From: Monocercomonoides exilis
Taxonomy: Eukaryota; Preaxostyla; Oxymonadida; Polymastigidae
Direction of reading: 5' to 3'
Length of the DNA stretch: 64,000 bases
Assembly: GCA_001643675.2 (NCBI GenBank)
Contig: LSRY02000007.1
Span: 1,938,001 to 2,002,000 of the forward strand
Of this stretch, positions 1 to 15,000 are shown piece after piece; position 1 is the first letter of the stretch; the number at the start of each line of letters is the position of its first letter. A program made the position numbers and the translations under genes. The notes beneath the pieces are model-generated. The model was not told the DNA's origin. It did not search any database and saw only the letters and a list, made by a program, of their open reading frames with translations.

Positions 1-3000
1 GACATATCGCAGTTTGCTTTGAAATCCCCAACACCTTCAACTCCAACATCTGTTTGTTCGTTGTCTCCAATTGACACTTGCATATCTCCTTCTCCTCAAT
101 CTCTTGAAACACAACTGCACATATTCTTATCTGCAAATAACAAATTTACGTATGCTTTTGAAAGCGTTGCAAATCAATTTATTTCATCAGTCGTGAAGGA
201 ATTGCTACCACTTGCAGAAACAATGGACAAGCAAAAGAAGAAAGTTACCTCTTTTGGTAATCAAGAAGAGACTTATAAGCAAATATATACAAACCAAAGA
301 GGAGACGAATCTGGCATTTCACGCTTGATTACAGAGGAAATGAAAACACGTGCAGAAAATGCTCTTTTGCTTCTTTTAGATTGGATACAAATGTTTAACA
401 CATCGATTCATCCATCGCAAAGGCATCATTCAAATATGCCTCTCAGTTCAGCTTATCAGCAGGTGATTGATACGTCTAAACTTCAAGAGAATTCCAGTTC
501 CTTGTCTTTGTTCAACACAAGCGATAGATGCGGTCCATTGAAGCAGTGCTTGGTCGTTGTTGATGTGACTGTTACATGTTCTTCTTTTGGAAGACATTCA
601 TATCCCGAGCCTTCTTTTCTTCATTCTCCTTATTCTCAATCACATTTTAGCGAGGTTAGTTCATTAAACTATTCTTCCTTTCATCACTCAATAAATACCT
701 CATCTTCCTACCTTTTCCCACCTTCTTCATCAACAGTTGCAACGTCTCCTTCCCCTTCATCGCTTTCTTTGTCTTCCTCTGCTTCATCAATACGCCGAAG
801 AAGGAGCTCCAGAGATTCATCGCCAAATCAAAGGCATAGACACGCAAAATTACTACGTCTTCAGCCAAAATCATCATCTGGCTCTTGGAGTAAACATTCT
901 TCTCAAGCTAACTCTTCAATTCAATCGAATTTGAAATATACCTCTTCATCTTCTTCCTATTCTTCTTCGAGATCATCCAGACGCTCGTCTATCAGCTCAC
1001 AGTCCCACATTCAGAAAATTGATATTCGACGAGAAATCCAATTACGGTTCATGTGCGACGAGACAGCTGATGTCCAAACGCTGAGATTAGCAATCCTTCG
1101 AAAGCTGAATATGCTTTCTTCATTTTCTTCCTGTTATCATTCCACCTATTCTATCCCTTCCTCCACAAATTCTTCGATTTCTGAGTTTAAAGAAGATCCA
1201 CATAATTCAAAGAATACACATAAAGGCTTGGACTTAAAGCAGTTTATTCCAATGCCTGTTCTTTTCCCCGTTTCATTTGGTGCTGAAAACTTTGCTGCAT
1301 TGTCTGACTCGACTTATCCACCTTCAGAGCATTCTTCTTCATCAAATTCACTGACCTATCTTCAACCTCTCCCATCGACCAAATTTGTGTCACTTAGCTT
1401 GAACCAAAATGAGTTGCAACACACAAATACGCCATTGATTTCACTTGCCCAGAACTCAAACATTATTAATCGTTCAACTTTATCAACAGGATCAACTCCA
1501 ACTGCTAATCCATCATTTTCTCAGAATCAAGAATCTGTGAGTTCTACTGTCCCCACTATCAACTTAACATGCTGTATCCACCAACAGATCCAGTTGACAC
1601 CTTATTCGTCTCAATCTCTTCTTGCATCGATCTCGGCTCCAACTTCTTCTTCACAGAAAACTCCAAAAACTTCTTCAATCCTTTATGTCACTCCTTTTGT
1701 AAACTTTAATAAAGAAGATGGTGATTATGCTTCTCTTTATCCATTCTCGACATTACCTTCCAGCTGCTATCCAACAGAAACCCTTATAAAGGAACATTTT
1801 ATACCAAAATTTTCAAAAACGAAAACTTTCGCATGCGATCATTTGAATTTATCAACAATATCAGACGAATCATTAAATTCCATTTCATCGCACAACGTTG
1901 AACAATTTGAAACGGCAGAAGACATGTCTGTTCAGGAGTTGCTTTTGTCAATGATAGATATCTGTCCTTCTATTTCAAGCGCCATCTCTCGAATTCTGTC
2001 TCTTCTGCCAGTTCATCCTGAAATCATCAGAACTCTGTCGATGAGCAAATCATTACCAAAAAAGCAGACAATTTACACAGAAAAAGATGTGAACTCTGAT
2101 GATTCTTACCAAAAAACCTATTCTGAAAGTGAAAACAACGAGAGCAATTCAATCAATACACCTGACAAATCATGTGAAGAAATTAAAGATCAAGAGCATG
2201 TCATCTCAATTCCAGTTCATTCCAAAAACAATTCACATATCATTCACAGTTGGACCCAGATCTTTGATTTATCTTGCCCACAGCAAATGCTATATTCTCT
2301 TCGTGCTCTTCATCAGATATTGGAGCAATCAAAACGAACTGTTTCGAATAAACATGATGTAGTTGGCTTTGATTCTTCATTGCCAGAAAGGAAACAGGTG
2401 CACATCCATTCGGGAAATGTTTACCAAGAAAATGAGAAAAATAGACAGATTACTACTATTTTAAGGACAACAAACGATAAGGTCAAAGAACAAAAATTCG
2501 AAGAATCAACAACTTTTGACGAATGGAGATATCGTTTCATTATTTCTGGTGGGCTATCTTCACTTCTTCTTATTCTTCTTCAGTTCGATTTCTCATCGCC
2601 ATCATATCCCATCACGATAAAGTCATCGCTTTTACATTCTCTAACACGTATCATTAGATTTTTCTTGAATTCTCTTCTTTCTTCTTCAACATCCATTGAT
2701 TCCACGTTATTGAGAAGTATTTTTGATTGCGTGCTGGGACAGATTTTCAAAAGTTTATCTGGATCTGATACATGGGATGAAAACAACAGAAAGTATATTT
2801 TGGTTATGATTGTTTTTAAGCTGTTATGCATTTGCGAATTGTTTTCGGTAACTCCATGGAAATCTAAGGAAGAAATAAATGCGACCGATGATATTATTAA
2901 CGACCGTGCAATAGAAAAGGAATTTTCAACTGGTCTGAAGAAATTAGTTGGTGAAACTTGTGACCAGTCTTGTTTTTCAGATGTTGTTGATGTACTAAAT

Positions 3001-6000
3001 AACTCTTTCACTGAACCTTCTCAGCCTTTCTTGACATCCTTATTTGAAGAGCTTCATTCCTGTCAGACTGGAGTCGATTGCTTTGATAAAATCAATCAAA
3101 AGATGACATTTCTGAGGAAGACCGATGGACTTCTTTTAATGTTTCACAGACATTGGCAATATCCCATTGCTAACTTAGAAAGACATCATAATAAATATTC
3201 AGAGGAAATTGGAGAAGATGGAATTTCTGGTGTTGTTAAATGCTTTTCAATCATTAAGCTGATATTTCGAATTATGAACCTTTACGATGATGCAGTAACC
3301 GAACTTGAAGAGAATCATCAAGAAAAAGACACAGACACACATCCTTTGCAACTTGTAGCTATGCCGTTAACATTTACAGTTTTCGCATCTCCGCTATTTA
3401 TGCCTTTCTACATTTCTCTTCTTCTTTGCCCTTCTTCTTCGTCTATACGTCATTCTTGGGGAATTCTAATTCAAAGCGTTATCTCTGGATTTTCTCACAA
3501 TCAACGCATTGATAATGATCATCTATTGCACATTCTTTCTCAATATCTCTTTTATCCACTTTTTTCTGCCGATTTATTTTATGATGCTGATCACTTGGCA
3601 GATTATTTCAAACTGTCTAATCAACTTATTGATCATATTGATTCGATAACATTTAATATGTTCAACTCGCAAACATTATGTAAAATTACACAAAATGAAG
3701 GAAAGCAGGCTATTGCGAACAACAATCGTAGCTATGTTGATGTTTCAGATATTTTGCTTATTCTTGTGTTTATTGTTCAACATCGTAGAACTCTGGAGAG
3801 TTTTTCTGTATCTTATGAAAATGTTTCTTCAGAATTAGAAAATGACTCTCATCCTTTGCAAAAATTTGCGATATCCGATTTGTTTATGATCCACAATTCG
3901 AATCTGAGTAAAGAACAGGCTGCTAATAACACTTCATTCAGAGATTTAGAAGATGAAAAGAGAATGATCTTTGATAAATCATCACATATTTCACATATTA
4001 GATCAGATGAAGTTCTCTGCTATTTGATGAAAGCCATTATTCATTGCATGAAAGTGCTCAACGATGCACAGAAAGTTTCATCTTATAACAGATTATGCAT
4101 GTCATTATCTTCTTCAATTGAATCATCAACTTTGAATGAAGACGAAATCCAATCAAATTCGCAGCTCGAGAAATGCTCCACAGTAGATATTTCTTCTCAA
4201 CAAAGAGATCCATTACCTTACTATCGTTGGATGTTTTCAGATATTCAGCAGATTATTGGAGATCCTTTATCTTTCAACTTTGTTCAACATATTTTCTGTC
4301 ATATGCTTTCTTCAGTCGATACAAGTGCGAATGAATCGTTTCCAGGAAATTCATTGCACAAGCATTCATCTGGAGGAAACAATAGTTCTCACATTGAAGA
4401 AATTTCAAAAGCTGCCCAAACATCATGTGCATCATTCGCAAATGGTGATACTTCTATTATTGCAATTAATAAAGGAAATCAACTGTTTAAATGTTATTCA
4501 GAACCTCAATGCATACAAGAATCAACTCGTAATTTAGCTTTTTATCTTCTTTTCTTTTTATGCAAAGGATGCAAACAAAATGTTCTTCTCTTAATTCCGT
4601 TCACATGCGCTGTTTTAATGAAAAATTGGAGAGATTGCTCAAAAGATAGGTTAAACATCTGGGATAAAATTGTGATTGAGTTTCATCCTTATCTTGGTGA
4701 AAAGATGAAGACTTTTCACTTTTCTATTTCTTCGGAGGAAGAAACTGAACGTTCATCAACAGGAAATAACAGAAAAGCTATTGCACAATGTTACGGAGAA
4801 CAAAATTTTTACAAACAAGCATTAAACTTTTATTTTAATAGAAAGCACTTGCAGTCTTCTGGAAAACAAAAAGAATCTTTATTAACAGCATTTAATTACA
4901 TCTTTTACAAAAAATTACAAGCAATCTTACCAATGGAAAGTCATATTTCCGATGAAGATGAAAAATCTCAGGTGGCGTTGTCATCAAACAAACAAATGGA
5001 AGATGATCTTCAACCATACTCCTCGGATTCATATGAGTGTTTGTTTTCACCTTTCTCAGTCTGCATTCCACCATCAGTTTCTTCATTTTACTTCGACATT
5101 AAACCACCGTCTCAAAATTCACTTTATTTGACTACACCAATTCCATTTTCATCAAAACGATTTGAGGGAAATTATTCTGAATGGATAGTTAATTCACTTT
5201 ATTCAAACGATTCATTTTGTGCACTGAATTCAAAAGAGTTAACAATTACATCAAAACAAAGTGCCAGTCCATCAGCTTCGACAATCACACACATTAGCGC
5301 AAAACAGAAAAACCATTCAAACGAAGTTCAGATGTCTATTGAAATGAGCCTGCTTGGAACTGGAACTCAAACAATAACAACAATTTCGCCAAATTCTACT
5401 TCGACACAATCTTCCTTTTCTTCTTCATCTTCAACTGCGCTTCAATCAAACAAACAAGAGCAAATTTCAATAAAACATGTTTGCGGATGTTCTGGGCTGA
5501 AGAACCTTGGAGCTTCATGCTTTGCAAATGCTTGTCTGCAACAACTGTTTATGTATTACCCATTTCGGTATTCTTTGTTTGTTCTGGCATTTGATGTGAA
5601 CAAGGTTTCAAAAAGAGAAGAATATCTACACCAAGAAGACGATGGGTATCTTGATGAAGCGAGTCCTTTGATGCAGTCTGAATTTTCTAATTCTTCAAAT
5701 AACAGTTTAACAGAATCTTTTCCGCATCCGAATATATTTTTACCTTTGTCAAAGATCCCTCCGTTTCTTGTTAGATTCATAAGTTTGTTTGCTTCGCTTC
5801 AAGAAACTCTTCGCCCTTCAATCGATCCAGTTAACTTTTTGTGTGAGCCTTATTTTCCTTCTTCCATGGTCAATGTTCATACTCAAATGGATGCAGAACA
5901 ATTTTTCTCAATACTTTTGAATAGAACTAACGAAGTTTTGAGAGAGTGGAAAAATGAAAAAGAAAAGAAAAGTATAGTTGAATCAGATGCACAAGATTCA

Positions 6001-9000
6001 TTCAACAACCAACAAAATAAGCCCAAAAACGATTATACATCAGAAATCAAAACTGATAACAATTATTTGAAAGAGAGCCCTGAAAAGAATAATTCAAAGC
6101 AACAAACATTCATTGAGCAGTATTTCGGCACTGAAATTATAAGTGAAATTGAATGCGAGAGGGGACACACATCAACAAATAAGGAGATATCCTACATGAT
6201 CCCTGTTGATGTCAAAGGTTTTGATGCGTTATCACAATCTATTATGACTGCCGCAATCGGTGAAACTATGGATGGAGACAACCTGTATTATTGCAGTCAA
6301 TGTGGAGCTAAAGTTCGAGCAGTGAAGCGTTGCCTGTTCGGTAATTTACCGAACATGGTTATTTTTCACCTAAAACGATTCGCATTTGATGTGACTTCAA
6401 TGACAAGGCAAAAAGTTAATGATAGATTCACATTTCCCGTTGATGAACAGCTACTCGACATGGAAATGTGTGTTCAAGATAGCCCGTTGAGACAGAAGAT
6501 AAAAGAAAAAGATTTATCCGAAGAAGAACTGAGTCAAAGAATTGATTCTTTTGTTAAGGATAAAATACATCAAGAATGCAACGATTTAAATAAAAGAGAT
6601 CATTATGTTACTTCTGATTCAACTTCATCATATTCATCCCTTCCAATTACTTCAGAGCAACAGTCACAATTTTCCAAAACTCAAAAACCATCAGAATATT
6701 GCTATCGTCTTGTGGGAGCAGTTTTGCATTATGGAACAGTTGAGCAAGGACATTATATCTCCATTGCCAAGGAACGCAAGCCACCGTATCGATGGATTAC
6801 ATTCAACGACTCAGTTGTTGAAGCAAATGAAAAGTTTAGCTTTGAAGCAGCATTTGGAGGAAGCAAATCTTCTGATGGGTTGGATGAAAAAATGAAAAAA
6901 AACAGCAACACCTCTTCAGAAAATAACAGTTCTGCGTACTTACTTTTTTACGAGCGAATATCCACAAAAGGAGTTAAAAACGATAGAAAATGCAGACTAA
7001 ATGTTTTGAAAGAGATACTATCTAAAGAAGATGAAAATAGCAAGAATCAAAACAAAAGCATCAAGAATCATAATGTTGATTCGAAGAATGATTTGACAAT
7101 TGGCGATCGCGACATTGCTACAAATACGACTATTTTTAGCAAACGTCTGGCTCTTAGCGATAATCAGTTTTTCTTCAGTTTTGATTTTCATAATGCTTGT
7201 CTCGACTCAACTCTACAGCAAGAATTAGTCCATCCATTTCTTATGAAATCGATTAAAATGGATAATTCAAATTTCATTCGTCATCAAATTGTGTTCAGCA
7301 ATGCTTTTAATGCAACTGTTCCATTCTTACTCAATGAAATGGCAAGCTTCATTAGAATTAATCATAACCAAAGAAAGATTTCTTTTTATGATGAGCCAAA
7401 ACATTCAAACAACGAGAATGCATATTTTTCTTCAAAGACAAAAGGAATTATTTCAGATATATCAACATTTGTGAAAGACAACGAACCTACTTTCAACATC
7501 GAAGATAATTGCAGTTCACTAATAAAGTTAAATGAGGCAAAGAAAAATAACGTGGCACAAAATTTCATTATATCATCTTTGCTCCAATCTGCCTTTGAAA
7601 TACATCCATTGATTGCTCATAAATTGATAAATATTACTCGCAATGTTGTGCCAACGTTGAATCCAATTACTAATTCAACAGAATTTTCGTTATCTCTAAC
7701 TTCAATTAAAGAGTCGAACAACAATCCGACCCAAACCGATATTCCATCTGGATCTTCTGTCAGTACTGAAAATTATAGCAATTTCACGATGAATGCAGAG
7801 AATGTTGCATCAATGTGTTTAATTTTTCTTCATTTTCTTCTTGATAATTACGTTCATTCTCCGTTCCATCCCCATTTTGCAAGCTGGATGCGTAATTTGC
7901 AGTTGGTTGCAGAGGAAAATTACATCTTTTCTTATCTTGTCATACTCACGTTTGTTACACAAATGATTGGTGAGCATATCGAAGTGAAACATGCAAGAAA
8001 GAGAAGAATCAGCAGAGCTGGAAGACAAAGAAATCAAGATGACAAAGAAAGGCGCGAATCTTCTTTTAACGAAGGAAAAGAAGAAGACGATTATGAATAT
8101 GATTTTGATGAATCATACATCAAATCTGATTATTCATTGAATACAGCAATAATTGACTCTCTTAAACAATCATCCTCCGAAAGTGCTAAAAAGACTCCGT
8201 TGCCTAGTTCTTCATCAATAAATACGTTTGCGTTTGATCAAGCACCAAACGCAACAGATTTTTCATTCTTTCAAAATCAAATCAAAACTCCTTGGCTGAA
8301 AGCAATGTATTTTGGTTGTCCTGATTTTTGTGCAGTTTTACAAACTTCTCATATGATATTTACAGCAATGCAAACGTTGTTTGTATTTGGAGTTTGGGAA
8401 GAAATGGAACTCAGATGGAAAAAATCTCATTCTTTTGAGAAAGAAACGAACCAAAAACATGATCAACAGAAAGGCGATCATAAGATTGAACTTAAAGATG
8501 ACGAAGAATTGGAGATTGGATCTGAGCCTTTTCCTTCTCGTGAAAATGCGAAAGATTCCTCACATGTATTAAATGATCATTTTACAACAGAAACAGATTC
8601 AATCCTTCCTCCGTTTCCGATGCATCCTCTCCCTCCTCTTTCAACGGTGTTTTTATTCTGTTCACCAACTCTAAATCTCTTATCCTCATTCTTGTACACT
8701 ATTATTTCCTTATTATTCAATAATCATGCTCGCTTAACATCATTCATTTTTCTCTTTGCAATTCTGAGAGATTTTGCATCTCTTGGCTCATTTGCATCGC
8801 TTCTTCTACTTTCATTACATTATCCTGCGACCATTGCAAGATTTGTTACAGGAAATAATTGTTTTTCATCTGTCTTTTTACAGCATCGTCAAAGGAATAA
8901 TTTTGCCGTGAAAGTTGATCAGTCAAATAAAGATTCTTTCGCACAAAAGAAGAATATAACTTGTTTTGATGAAGATGTTTTTGGATTGATGCCTAGTCAC

Positions 9001-12000
9001 TTTACAGAACAAGAATTATTAATGATCAATGAGAGAATATATGATAAAGACATCGAAAAAGATGAATGGCTTCAATGGATAAAAAAATATGTCGATGAAC
9101 TCAATTTTAGACTTCAGCAGAAAAAGAATCAACACATAGCAAGCGACAACCATGAAGCAAACTGTTCAACAGAAAGACTGATATCAAAGAAATCAAAACT
9201 TCCATTTTCTCCTTCGTCCGTGATTTCATCAAGCTCATCTGGAGAAAGAAATTCAGTTGCCTCAAAGACTCCTTCAGATGTTAAATCTTCATTTCTCCTT
9301 CGGGCTACATCAACGGATCATTCCCCAAATGTAACTTCTTCGCAGTATCATATGGATTCTAATTATTCTTCAACTACTTCAGGGATTGCTGAAAAGAAGA
9401 AAGTGATTGCAAGTACAACCACTTCTGAATATCTTAATCCATTTCCACTGTCATTTCTGTTTTCTCATGATGACGCGATTCAGCTGTCTTCTTCGTATTA
9501 TTCAAAAGAAAACGAAAAAGTCACAGAAGGAAAAACAGCAGCAGATTTGTTGTTAATGAGCGAACTGAATATTATCAATTCTTCATTGTGTTCAAATTGC
9601 ATTCCAACAACATCTTCTTCTCTCTCAAATCTTCAGCTCGTAGCGTATAACAGAGCTCCAACAGTTAGCATTGCATTTGAACTTGCCTGCTGGAAAATGA
9701 TGATAGAATCTGTTTTTGTCGTGTTGTATTTGACGAGTCAAGGTGTTCTGTTTCATGTGATAAAAGAAAGAAAACAAAGAAATGCCTTTTCTTTATATGA
9801 AACGAAATCAACTTTTCAAACAAATCAGCAGCAACGCAAAGCTAATTCATTAGCTTCAGCTTGTGAAAATGAGATTAAAAGTGATTATTCTTTGAACGAA
9901 CAGGATTGCTCCATGATTGATAAAATGAATACAATATTGGCACAATTAAGAATATTAAAGCTTCTGCAAAACGAATTTCAGATCAGTAATGAAGAGGCAT
10001 CAACGATCTTTGAATGGTACAACGCTGGAAGTTGTGCTGATAGATCTTCTGCGGCTGAGTCTTTACACTATCTCGAATCAAAATTATCTGATTATCACGA
10101 TTCCAATTCGAGAAGTGAACAAGAAGGCAATAATCTTGATTCATTTCTTTTCCCTCCACCAACAGCACCCTTTCAGAATGATCAATCACATTCTGCAAGA
10201 TGCACAATACTATTTCATTTAATGCTGAAAAATAATGTCTCCAGTTTTGAATCATCTACGTCTCCGTCCTCATCAATATCATGTCAGAGTTCAACTCCTT
10301 TATTGAACAACAAAGTTTCATCGCAAATTCAGAAAAGTACAACTGATCTTCAAAGTAAGCATGACTTCACAATGGATTTAACATCAGAAACTTGTTCCAC
10401 CAATATTCCTTCAGTTTCAGAATGCTTGTTCAATGGAATTAAAATTGTAATCACCAACCAACAATTTTTGATGGCAAGCATTCTTTATGGACAATCCGAG
10501 ACAATTGTAGCTTCTTCTTTAAAAATGTATTCCGAAATGGATCTGTTGGAGCTCAATTTTTCAAATGATAATTCTTCAAACTCTTTTTATAATTCATTAG
10601 AACAAAGACAAACATCCGATGATCCATCAATGAAAAAAGATTCTCAACAAGCGTTAACATCATTTTTCCCTGAGGCTAGTGCATCGTCAAAGCTTAATGG
10701 AAACAAAAGCATTGCTACTGATAGAAAGACAACTCCAACTGACTTGAAAAGCAATTACTCTCAAGATGAATTTAATGATAAAGGATCTTTTTCTGTTTTC
10801 TTAGATAAGAATGATCCCCCATCTTCCATTGAGACTGTTCTGAATTATATTCTGCTCCAGATAGATGCTGAAGGAACTCAAGAAAAGAAGCAAGAACCAA
10901 CTCAAACAGCGAGCACAACGCTTGCAGTTGTTCCTGATGAGCAGTTATCATCAATTGATCAGGTAAAACAAGCAACAATTTTGTCAAATAACGCTGAAGT
11001 GTCGTCTTTTTCTTTAACTGAACCTTCTGCAAATATCGCAACATCATTTGAGCATTCAGTAGATTCTATCCAAACAGCATCTCCTCCTCAACAATCTCAG
11101 CACTCTGACTCTACTATTTTGTTACTGCTATTCTTTTGGAAGTTAGTCCTCCTTTCTTTGCAAACGAGCGATTTAACTGAAAAAAGAGAATGGCTATGTG
11201 AATGTTTGCAGCTTTCGAGAAATTGCTCGTCAAAGGAACACTTATCTGGGCGTTCAGAAACACTTTCGAACAATCAAACTGTCATCTCTGTTGCCGAATG
11301 CCTTTCTCTGTCTTCAAGTTACTTTGCGCCATCTCCAGTTTTACAAGGGCAATTGGAACACATTCTGCAAACTCTTTTCCCAGTTTTTTCGCATTCCTCC
11401 CTTCGACAACCACATTATTTGTCCCTCTCTGATTGGATGGTAACAATCATATTTCGATATGTTTGCTTTATTTCGAGTGAAAAGTTTGGTACAACTACAA
11501 CTTTGGCTATGATTCATTCCTTATCGTCTGCAATATCGGCTTGCTCTCCTTTGAGGCGTTATGTCGCAACGGAATGCAGCAGCGAAATTGTTGATATTCT
11601 TCTGGGAGCAAACGACTGGAGAATACGCGAATCTGCTGGAAGACTGATACGAATGCTTGTGGTGGATGAACCATTTGGATGGAATCAAACGAAAATGTTC
11701 AGAAATAGCTATTTTTCTTGGTTAAAAGAATACATAAGAATAGAGAACGAAAATGCTTACGAAGATAACAAGAAAAATGAAAGAAAAGGTGCTTTATTAA
11801 ATGAAAACGAATCTGTGAAGACAGCTTCACAATCTTTAAATGCAAGTTCTAATGAATCTACGAGTGATTTGAACATATCTGAGTATATGAATGATTGTGC
11901 CTTTAGCAGTGAGTCGATTGACAGCGATCTTTCCATTAAAAAACAAAATATCACTTTTCGTTCAATTGTTGATACTTCTCTGTGTGTTGATCCAATGTTT

Positions 12001-15000
12001 GTTGCTTGCCATTTGATTCAACTTTGTCAGCAACAAAACGAATGCTTGCGCTGGCGTTTACAAAATAAAACTTTTGATTCTCTTCCATGTGTCCCTTGTA
12101 ATGATGCAAAGAGTGCGTTGGAAAATAGAACAAGTGTCGAAAACGAGAATTTATTAAGTTTAAGCAGTTCGGTTCGTTCATTTATACCTTATGTTTCTTT
12201 ATCAACTTTGCTTGAGTCGTTAGCTGATGAAGCAAGCAGCGCCCCTTCGACTTCTAGTAGTAGATCATCATTTTATCAACGTCCTCCATTTACTAAAGAT
12301 CAGATGGCAAAAGCTGAGAAAGGGTGGACGTGTGAAATAGCTAATTTTCCGATTGGAATTGTGCCAATACAGACAGAACTGTTTCTTGCCCATTCTGAAT
12401 CTAACTGCATAAAAAGTGTTGTGGATGATGAATTTCCAAAGAGTTGTGATTTGGAGTCCAAAAGCTATGACATTGAAACATCAAAAACAGATTTGGTGAA
12501 TTCTTTACCAAGTTTGTCTGCTCCATTTGAACATATTGATTATATCACTTTTGGGTTTTGCCCTTCTTCAAACTCAAGAAAATTATCTTCAACTTCTCGC
12601 TCTCGTATCATGCCTATATGGATTTCCAATGTATTTTTGCTTCTAAATACGAGCTTTGAAATTGCACGAGGAAATTGTGGCAATTCTTCTCCTATTCTAA
12701 ATGTGTCGAATGGAGATTATTTGAGTCCTGATTCACTTGTTCCAGACACAGCATTTGTTTCGGGTCTTGTTAGAGATTTATATCTTCAGTCATCCCAAAG
12801 AAAGAAAATTGACAATCAATATTCAAACAATGAAATTCGATGTCATTTGGGAAACATGGAAGCAGAGTATTGCATTCCACATTCTATGGATGTGTCACTT
12901 CCTTCTCCTCCTCCCTGTGTCACTCCTTCCCTTTTATGGCTGTACCATCATATGCAGCATACGAGCACCAAATCAAAAGAGCTGAAATGCGATAAATTTG
13001 AGTGTGACTCATTGTTTGATACTGACGATACCTTCCAAGTGAAAAGCATAACACAATTTAGCCCACAAACACATTCAAATCTTTGTGTTAATAAGGGTGA
13101 TTGGTCTTCAACAAATTCTCTAATTCATATTGACAAAGAAGCTCATCACAACATTCTTTCATTGATTATTTCAGCAGCCCCGGCTGCAGTTTCTCTGCTT
13201 AACGCGCATAATTCTCATCATCAATATCGCTCTAAAGAAATAAAGTCAATTGTGTCAACAGGAAAAAAGCTTAGTCAAGCTGAAGGAACATTAACATCTC
13301 CAATTCAGCGCAATAACGGAGAGAGCAAAGCTGAAGGGTCTTCTGCCTTTCTTCCTCCTTTGCATTCTCCATCAATATCATCCTCCTCTGATTCGACATC
13401 TTCATTGCTTCTTTCTTCACTTTTTACTCCTCCATCTGTTTCATATGAAATGAAAAATGCACATAAAGCTGAAACTTTGTTTGGCATAATCTCGTTTCTA
13501 TTATTTGATGAAAGTGATGTAAAAATATTATTTTCTACCAATTTTATCTCGACAATCACAGAATTCATTTTGAAGTCTCAGGAACAGTCAGTGAGAAAAG
13601 ATTATAATTTCGGTGTTCTTGCAGGGTTCAAGCTCCTTCAGAGAATACTAGAAAAAGCGAATGTTGCTTCCGTTCCAAGAGGAAAATTGGATGTTTTGAT
13701 GAAAGCTGAAAATATAATCTCTGTTGAAGATGAATTCCTTCAGATCATTCGAAAACAAGATGATATTAGCATTCATTCAAACTATAATGTGGAAATGAAA
13801 ATGATGAAGAGACTTCTTCAAAGATTGAATTCTTCTCTGGAGATTCTCAGTCATACAATATCTTATTCTAACGTGTTTTTGACATCAATGAACAAACAAA
13901 TACCTCAATTTTTTGCAACTTATCCACAGTTGACTTCGCTTCTTTTCAGTTTTGTGGTGTCTCACTGGCCATCTCGTAATCATTTTACAACACATATTTC
14001 TTTTTCATCGTCAATTTCGTTCAATTCCCCATATGCAGCTTATCCATATCCTCCTTCCTCACTGCAACAGCCTCCTCCTGTTTCTCCATTTGTTATCAAA
14101 GCACAAAAAAAGCACCATCATTTGTTTTCTGTTACTAAGCCATCTGGTAAAGCATCGTTGCCTCAGTCTGCCAATCCGTCATCTTCATCAGCTTCACTTT
14201 CTTATTTATTGCATCCACAACGGCTTGTGTTAGCTTCAGGCGAAGAGAATTCTGCTTCAACAAGTGAAAAGGACAATTCAAACCAACCAACTCCTTCATC
14301 TTTGCAAAAAGAAATTCAAGTGCAGTCCTTAAATACGCATTCCAATACAGACTTATTTGGTCATCTTTCTCCTTCTTCTATTTCTGAAGCTGTTCCATTT
14401 CCCACATTTTTCAGCGATGAAATGATGTCGCAGACAGTAAATTTTGTAACGACACTTTCTTTGACATTTTATCGTTCTCATTTAAACAACAGCCTTTTAT
14501 CTGTTCTTGATACGTTTCTAACGTCTCATTGGTTTTATTGGACTTGCGACAGATGCTTTACCAGATTCGTACCAATGACAACAGCATCGGCCACCCCTTC
14601 GAATCTGCCAAATTACTCTCTCTTCTTTTGGCCTCGTACAACTGCTGCACTAATCCGTTTTGCTGTTTCACTTACTCAATTAAAAATGACAAATGAAGGC
14701 AAACATTCCATTCAATCTGATTCCACTGCGATCCCACCAAAACAGACTTCTGGTCCTTCGTTTACTGTTAATTCAGCATCATATGTTGTTCGGCGGCGTC
14801 TTATGGTTATTCTTCTTGAGAGGCTCACTGTGTGGCAACCACATATTATCATTATTTTGCTTTCGTTGTGCCTTGTGGTACAGCCGCGCAATAGATATGA
14901 AGAGAGTGTCCTGTGGACGGGAGATTTAGAAACCCCACTTTTTTCACAAAAGGAAAAGAAGAAGGAACGCAAAAGAAAATCAAAGAAAGAAAAGAAAGAG